A DNA stretch of 64,000 nt from Candidatus Amarolinea dominans (GTDB lineage: Bacteria > Chloroflexota > Anaerolineae > SSC4 > Amarolineaceae), in contig JADJYJ010000003.1 of assembly GCA_016719785.1 (NCBI GenBank), positions 674,352-738,351 on the forward strand. The letters are read 5' to 3'. The translations under genes were made by a program, and so were the position numbers. Below are positions 59,986-64,000 of this stretch, one piece after another. The notes beneath the pieces were generated by a model. It did no database searches. It saw nothing but the letters and a program-made list of their open reading frames with translations, and was not told the origin of the DNA. Numbering within the stretch: the stretch's first letter is position 1; each line of letters begins with the position of its first letter.

Positions 59986-62572
59986 ATTGGTTTCGATCCG
60001 GTAAGGACAAGAAACCGCCCGCGCCCGCGCCCGCCCCGGCGCAGGAACCCCGCGTGCCTGCCCCAGAAGCAGGAGCGCGGGCGGCGCCCGCCCCAGCTTT
60101 ACCGGTGCTGCCTCAGTATCCCGATTACACCAGGCGCCAACGCGGCTGAGCGTGAAGCCGCCTAGTTTTGATGGCGCGTTTGCTCCGCTGGCCATCGTTG
60201 GTATCGGCGCTTTCGGCCAGGCTGTCGTGGAAACACTGGCAGCCTGGCTGCCCCCGCCAGCGCCTGGCCAGCCGCGCGCGGTGACATTGCGTGTCATCCG
60301 CGCGGCTGGCGAAGCGCTGGCGTTGGGCTGGGGGTTGTCAGAAACGCAGAGCAACCTGACGCGCGGAGAATATCTGGAACTGCCCTATCGGCGACAGGAC
60401 GAGCGCGAGTGGTCGCGACGCGCAGGGCTTGATGTTTTCATGCAAGATATCACGTCCGAACCATCGCAGTTGTGGAACATGCTCCAGGCTATTCTGAGCC
60501 GCCAACCGAAAACCGACTTCTGGGTCGTCGCCAGCGCCTTCGATCCGGTTGGCAGCGGTATGATCTTCGATGTTGCTCATTTGATTCACCTGGTGGCCAA
60601 GGCGCAGAATAAATCCCCCTTCATCGGTTGGATGTTGGCCCTGCCTGGAACGGACTGGGGATATGACGAACAGCCACTGGCAGCCGCCGTGCTGCGCGAT
60701 CTGACGCGTCTGCTGCAGCCGAACGCCACGCGCACGGTTGAGTACAGCCCGGCTTCACAGAACCGCGCCCTCCACTCACATGAGGCCAGGGGACAAGAGG
60801 ATGCCAAAGCGGTGTTTCTGTGTGAGGCGCCTTCAGACGTGAACCCTCAGATGGCCGCCGATCATGTCATTCATCGCATGGCCCTGGCGTTGTTGGCGCT
60901 GACGCAAGCACCAGTCTGGACTCAATACTGCGGCAACCGAATGCCAACAGCAGCCGCTGACGCCGCCGCTATTGACGCACTTGGTGTTCATGCCTACTAT
61001 GCTGCCATGCCTGAGATGCAGCGCCTGGTGCGCAGCAGGCTGACGCGTGACATCCTGGTGAATCGAGAGTGGGGCGTCGTTCGCAGCGTGCGTCGAGCGC
61101 AAATCGAAGCCGACGAGACCAGCGCCAGAGAACTGCTCAAGAACGCCGGGCATGACCTGCTCAATGCCATCGAGAAGGCGGTTTTTCAAGGACAGCGTCC
61201 GCGGCAGTGGCCGGGAACGATCAACGCCGAACTGGCGCTGGCCAGCGCCTTACGGGTGCAATTGCAGAGTTTGCTCGATCCCGGCGCGAGAGGCGGCCAT
61301 CTCCTGGCGTGCTACGCCTTGCTGGCTGGCCTGGACGAAATCTTGTCACGTGCGGGCCTGCCGGAAGAGCGGCTGGCGCCTTTGCAGGCGATCGTTGCGC
61401 AGGCTCAGAAGGAACTGGATGACTGGCAGAAATGGCTGCGCAGCACACTGGAAGCCACAGAGAACTCGGTCTATCAGGCTTCAGAGCAATGGCAAGCTGC
61501 GCAGATGAAACCTGGTTACACAGGGTCGCTGGCTGAGGATGTGCCCGAATCGGCTTATGGGCAGTTGTCGTCTGCGAAATCCACCTGTCGGACCAGGCTG
61601 CCGGACTATGTGCGTTGGGCCTGGATCCGACAGGACGCTACCCTGACCTTGCGATTGGATGTCCTGTACCCAGGGTTCCAGGAAACGTTGCCGTCAGATT
61701 GGCGTTTTCCACCCGACAAGCAGCGTTTTCCTGTTCTCTGGCAACACACGCTTCAAGTAGTCACTGCCTTGACGCAAGAGGCGCAAGATTGGCAGCCTGG
61801 GATGAATACGGCCAAAACCTCTTCTGATGCCCGCGTTTCACGGGTGCAAGGGCCGCCTTTGATGTTGGGCTATCAGGTCGGCGAAGCGGCATTGCCGCTG
61901 CACAAATTTACCTATCAAGCCGGCTATGACGCCAACTGGGTGAATCAACAGCATTTTCCTACAGGTACAGAACCGGCGCGGCTGACGATCCAGTTACCCA
62001 ATTGGGGTTTTTTACTTGAGCTTCATCACCGGATTCCTCTACGCAGCATCACATGCCTGCCAGGCCTGCGCCGACGTTACGTTGCGGCGCGGAGCCAGGC
62101 GCTTACCCTGCATCTGTTCGATCTCGAACAGCAGGCTGCCCAGATCGAAGAAATGGCTCTGCGAAGCTTGCCCCGCCTGCAGCGTCCGATTTGGAGACAA
62201 CCTGGCTCAGCCCCAACACCATGTTGATCTTGCAGCAAAAGCCTAACGATGTCAGGGATTTCGTGCGCCTGGCTCATCGGGCTGGTTGATCCTGCGACGG
62301 GTAACGGCCCTTATCGGGTGTTTGATGATCCATCTGGATACAGAACCGCGAGATCTGGTCGGCTCACTGCCGATCACCCCTGGATGCGCTCCAGCAGTGG
62401 GGACAGGACCGAGGAAACCGGCAGAAACTGAAAGCGGTCATTCGAAATCTTGCAGGCGCAGAATGACCTGAGCGATGAGCGCTTGGCCGAATGGATCGCG
62501 GACGCGACCGATGCGCTTAATGCGGAGTGGTTATTACTCGTTCGCTATTCGAAGCAAACGCCTGGTTCTTGA
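59979..62572 (+). pseudogene. Second, diverged tubulin-superfamily-like protein (whole gene, frameshifted)
   Basis: The N-terminal frame (59979-60149, VNWFRSGKDKKPPAPAPAPA) is a disordered Pro/Ala linker; after a break near 60148 the body runs to 62227, then a tail in other frames (LILQQKPNDVRDFVRLAHRA; LAEWIADATDALNAEWLLLV) to a stop at 62570-62572. The body opens VGIGAFGQAV (tubulin-like glycine loop) and has FDPVGSGMIFDVAHLI where the tubulin signature should be. I infer a nucleotide-loop-degenerate relative of the preceding gene. Total about 860 residues. Confidence 0.6.
60152..62227 (+). CDS. Second tubulin-like protein, main body
   Basis: 691 residues, the longest unbroken frame of the module. 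VGIGAFGQ is at 16-23 and DPVGSGM at 131-137. The region between (LRVIRAAGEALALGWGLSETQ) parallels that of the first tubulin-like protein. The C-terminal 350 residues are helical with a Trp-rich beta end. Confidence 0.75.
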   Translation: MKPPSFDGAFAPLAIVGIGAFGQAVVETLAAWLPPPAPGQPRAVTLRVIRAAGEALALGWGLSETQSNLTRGEYLELPYRRQDEREWSRRAGLDVFMQDITSEPSQLWNMLQAILSRQPKTDFWVVASAFDPVGSGMIFDVAHLIHLVAKAQNKSPFIGWMLALPGTDWGYDEQPLAAAVLRDLTRLLQPNATRTVEYSPASQNRALHSHEARGQEDAKAVFLCEAPSDVNPQMAADHVIHRMALALLALTQAPVWTQYCGNRMPTAAADAAAIDALGVHAYYAAMPEMQRLVRSRLTRDILVNREWGVVRSVRRAQIEADETSARELLKNAGHDLLNAIEKAVFQGQRPRQWPGTINAELALASALRVQLQSLLDPGARGGHLLACYALLAGLDEILSRAGLPEERLAPLQAIVAQAQKELDDWQKWLRSTLEATENSVYQASEQWQAAQMKPGYTGSLAEDVPESAYGQLSSAKSTCRTRLPDYVRWAWIRQDATLTLRLDVLYPGFQETLPSDWRFPPDKQRFPVLWQHTLQVVTALTQEAQDWQPGMNTAKTSSDARVSRVQGPPLMLGYQVGEAALPLHKFTYQAGYDANWVNQQHFPTGTEPARLTIQLPNWGFLLELHHRIPLRSITCLPGLRRRYVAARSQALTLHLFDLEQQAAQIEEMALRSLPRLQRPIWRQPGSAPTPC

Positions 62573-62611
62573 CCCCGATTGGCTGGTTTGAGCGTGGAAA
62601 AGGATGGCACT

Positions 62612-63043
62612 ATGGCGGAACCTAATCCAGCACTGAACGACTGGCAGAACGACGCCGATAAGACTCACCGCTCTCTGGGCGTTACTCGCCACGCCAAACT
62701 TCGCAAGTACCTCGGCGGGGGGCAACCAGCACCGTCTGGCTGGCGAGCGAGCTTGACCTTGATGATCAGCACCAAACGCGACCGTGTCGCGCTCAAAGTT
62801 CTGAAACCAGAAAGCGAGCATCTCTGGCGCGACGCCTTCGAAGATGAGATCAGCGTGTTGCGTCAGCTTTACCAGGCAGAAGAGGACCTACGTGACGGAG
62901 TGGATGCTATTCCACAGGTGTACGATGTCAGCCAACGAGAGATGTCGCCAGCATTCCTGGGCCATGGAGTTTGGCCGTTTCATCGGTGGATACCCTGGCG
63001 CTGCCGCCGCACGATCGCCAAACCGATTGACGCAGGTGAATGA
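62612..63043 (+). CDS. Kinase-like protein, N-lobe fragment
   Basis: MAEPNPALNDWQNDADKTHRS through VALKVLKPESEHLWRDAFED to QVYDVSQREMSP. The glycine loop itself is partly out of frame at about 62715-62780. ATG follows ggaaaagga. Confidence 0.55.
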   Translation: MAEPNPALNDWQNDADKTHRSLGVTRHAKLRKYLGGGQPAPSGWRASLTLMISTKRDRVALKVLKPESEHLWRDAFEDEISVLRQLYQAEEDLRDGVDAIPQVYDVSQREMSPAFLGHGVWPFHRWIPWRCRRTIAKPIDAGE

Positions 63044-63094
63044 GTTGTACGAGGCATTTCGGTCGAAACTAGAGTACGTTTTGATGATGCGAGG

Positions 63095-63589
63095 GTGATG
63101 TGGGAGAAAGATCAGGCCTCGGTGCAATTGGTAAGCAATCTGCAGAAGCGGGATGAAGAAATCAGGCGTGGCGTTGACGGTCTGCAGGGACATCTGATCA
63201 ATCAGTTAGCTGCCAACCAGGGGCTGAGCGAAGAAGAAGTCATCCTGGTGGGTCGACAGGTCTGCCGGGTGTTGCAACTTCTGGATGAAAGAGGGCGCGG
63301 CTACCAGGATTTTCAGTTGCTCAATGTACGCTATGACAGGGCGAATCGCCGCATCAAGATCATTGACTGGAACGTTGTCACGCCCAAAGACCGGGTGAAC
63401 CTAGAAAACCAACAGGGTTTGGAGCATGTCCAGCAGGATCTGTTCAAGCTGGCTCAGTATCTGTTCCGGCTTGCGCACGCTGGTGATGCCGTCGCGCCTG
63501 ACGCCTGTATGCAGCCGGCTATTAAGCGGGCATGCCTGAGCGGAAAACACCTCCCTGGCGTTACGCCTGGTGCTGGAACGTGCGCTTGA
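63095..63589 (+). CDS. Kinase-like protein, C-lobe fragment
   Basis: LSEEEVILVGRQVCRVLQLL, then GYQDFQLLNVRYD and IKIIDWNVVTPKD. Holds the catalytic and metal-binding loops. Confidence 0.65.
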   Translation: MMWEKDQASVQLVSNLQKRDEEIRRGVDGLQGHLINQLAANQGLSEEEVILVGRQVCRVLQLLDERGRGYQDFQLLNVRYDRANRRIKIIDWNVVTPKDRVNLENQQGLEHVQQDLFKLAQYLFRLAHAGDAVAPDACMQPAIKRACLSGKHLPGVTPGAGTCA

Positions 63590-64000
63590 CCCTGATCGAT
63601 CCCGCGTCGTTTTCAGCGCGCCGTCTCCCGATCCACTTGCCAGCTGCCGCTGGCAAAAGAGACTGATTCACCGGGACTGGCCCCGACCACTGTACATCAA
63701 TGGTTTGAGAAAAAGAAAGTTGTTGAGTTGTTGGCGGAAATCGAACGCCACAAATCACAGGCCAGACCGATGGAGCGCTTGCCCCAGTGGATCTGGCGCA
63801 TGACGACTGTCCCTGGAAGCCGCCAATATCCAAGGGATTTACGGGCCGGAGATCGAGCGGTACTGATGAGCTTGTCGAAACAGACAAGGCGGCCCGAATT
63901 CGAGGAGGATCAACGCCGGTTGACCTGGTAGATGCTGCCGGCGCTGAAAGACGTTTTGCTGCCGCTTGCCCTCTTCGCATACCCCGGGATGATCTCGAAG

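Larger units (their letters stand above)
62612..64000 (+). pseudogene. Protein-kinase-like gene, frameshifted and possibly running off the window
   Basis: Glycine loop (LGGG, then STVWLASE in another frame), VALKVLKPE with the ATP-binding Lys, FEDEISVLRQLYQ with the alpha-C Glu, catalytic loop GYQDFQLLNVRYD and DWN in place of DFG (IKIIDWNVV), then DLFKLAQYLFRLA. The canonical HRD is YQD and the metal-binding motif is DWN, so this is a divergent Ser/Thr-kinase-like protein. Five or more breaks occur up to the window end; the 3' limit is uncertain. It starts 40 bases after the second tubulin-like gene. Confidence 0.6.

Overview
The window is high-GC, bacterial, chromosomal DNA that most resembles a member of the Chloroflexota (Anaerolineae or Caldilineae type), probably a metagenome-derived contig. 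The reasons are the GC-ending codon use, a large secreted RHS protein, a CSLREA/choice-of-anchor-Q surface protein, a Ser/Thr kinase beside a subtilase-FHA protein, a pgmB-GH65 fusion, a DUF2344 gene, and a large tubulin-like protein with a VWA partner. This is an assignment from gene content, not from a marker phylogeny. I saw no rRNA, CRISPR array, integrase or phage structural gene.

Layout. 1-5.7 kb: housekeeping genes (c-di-AMP receptor, FmdB zinc ribbon, guanylate kinase behind a 12-bp tandem repeat, rhomboid protease, YbaK, VOC protein) and a secreted polymorphic-outer-membrane-like protein. 5.8-12.1 kb: a MITE-like element, then a 1987-aa secreted RHS protein whose tip is a 279-residue segment made up of more than half tryptophan, followed by a GEVED-like domain. 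12.6-16.3 kb: ParA-like ATPase, ABC-F protein, lectin-like protein. 16.4-20.4 kb: an AT-richer restriction-modification-type island that has left only a photolyase C-terminal remnant. 21-28.5 kb: Ser/Thr kinase, subtilase-FHA protein and class A penicillin-binding protein, a probable envelope-signalling group. 28.5-33 kb: Rpn-type nuclease, thrC, tdk, rpmE, rpmA, rplU. 33-43.7 kb: one large LacI-controlled disaccharide operon on the minus strand (lacI, pgmB-GH65 phosphorylase, a double solute-binding protein, two permeases, a YesL-like protein and a 3'-damaged GH130 gene). 43.7-45.5 kb: DUF2344 gene, tRNA-Cys, zinc-ribbon cold-shock protein, tRNA-Leu.

From about 46.3 kb to the end the sequence changes character: nearly every long gene is broken by single-base frameshifts, several at G runs, although the translated pieces are well conserved and in order. 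Read through the breaks, the region encodes a lipoprotein, a GAF histidine kinase with its winged-helix response regulator, two small membrane proteins, an orphan Phd antitoxin, and a four-gene module: a membrane VWA protein, a tubulin/FtsZ-like protein, a second much diverged tubulin-like protein and a Ser/Thr-kinase-like protein. The breaks look more like sequence error than decay, but that needs reads to settle.

The two most unusual items are the tryptophan-rich RHS tip (10578-11414) and the VWA/tubulin-pair/kinase module (53123-64000).
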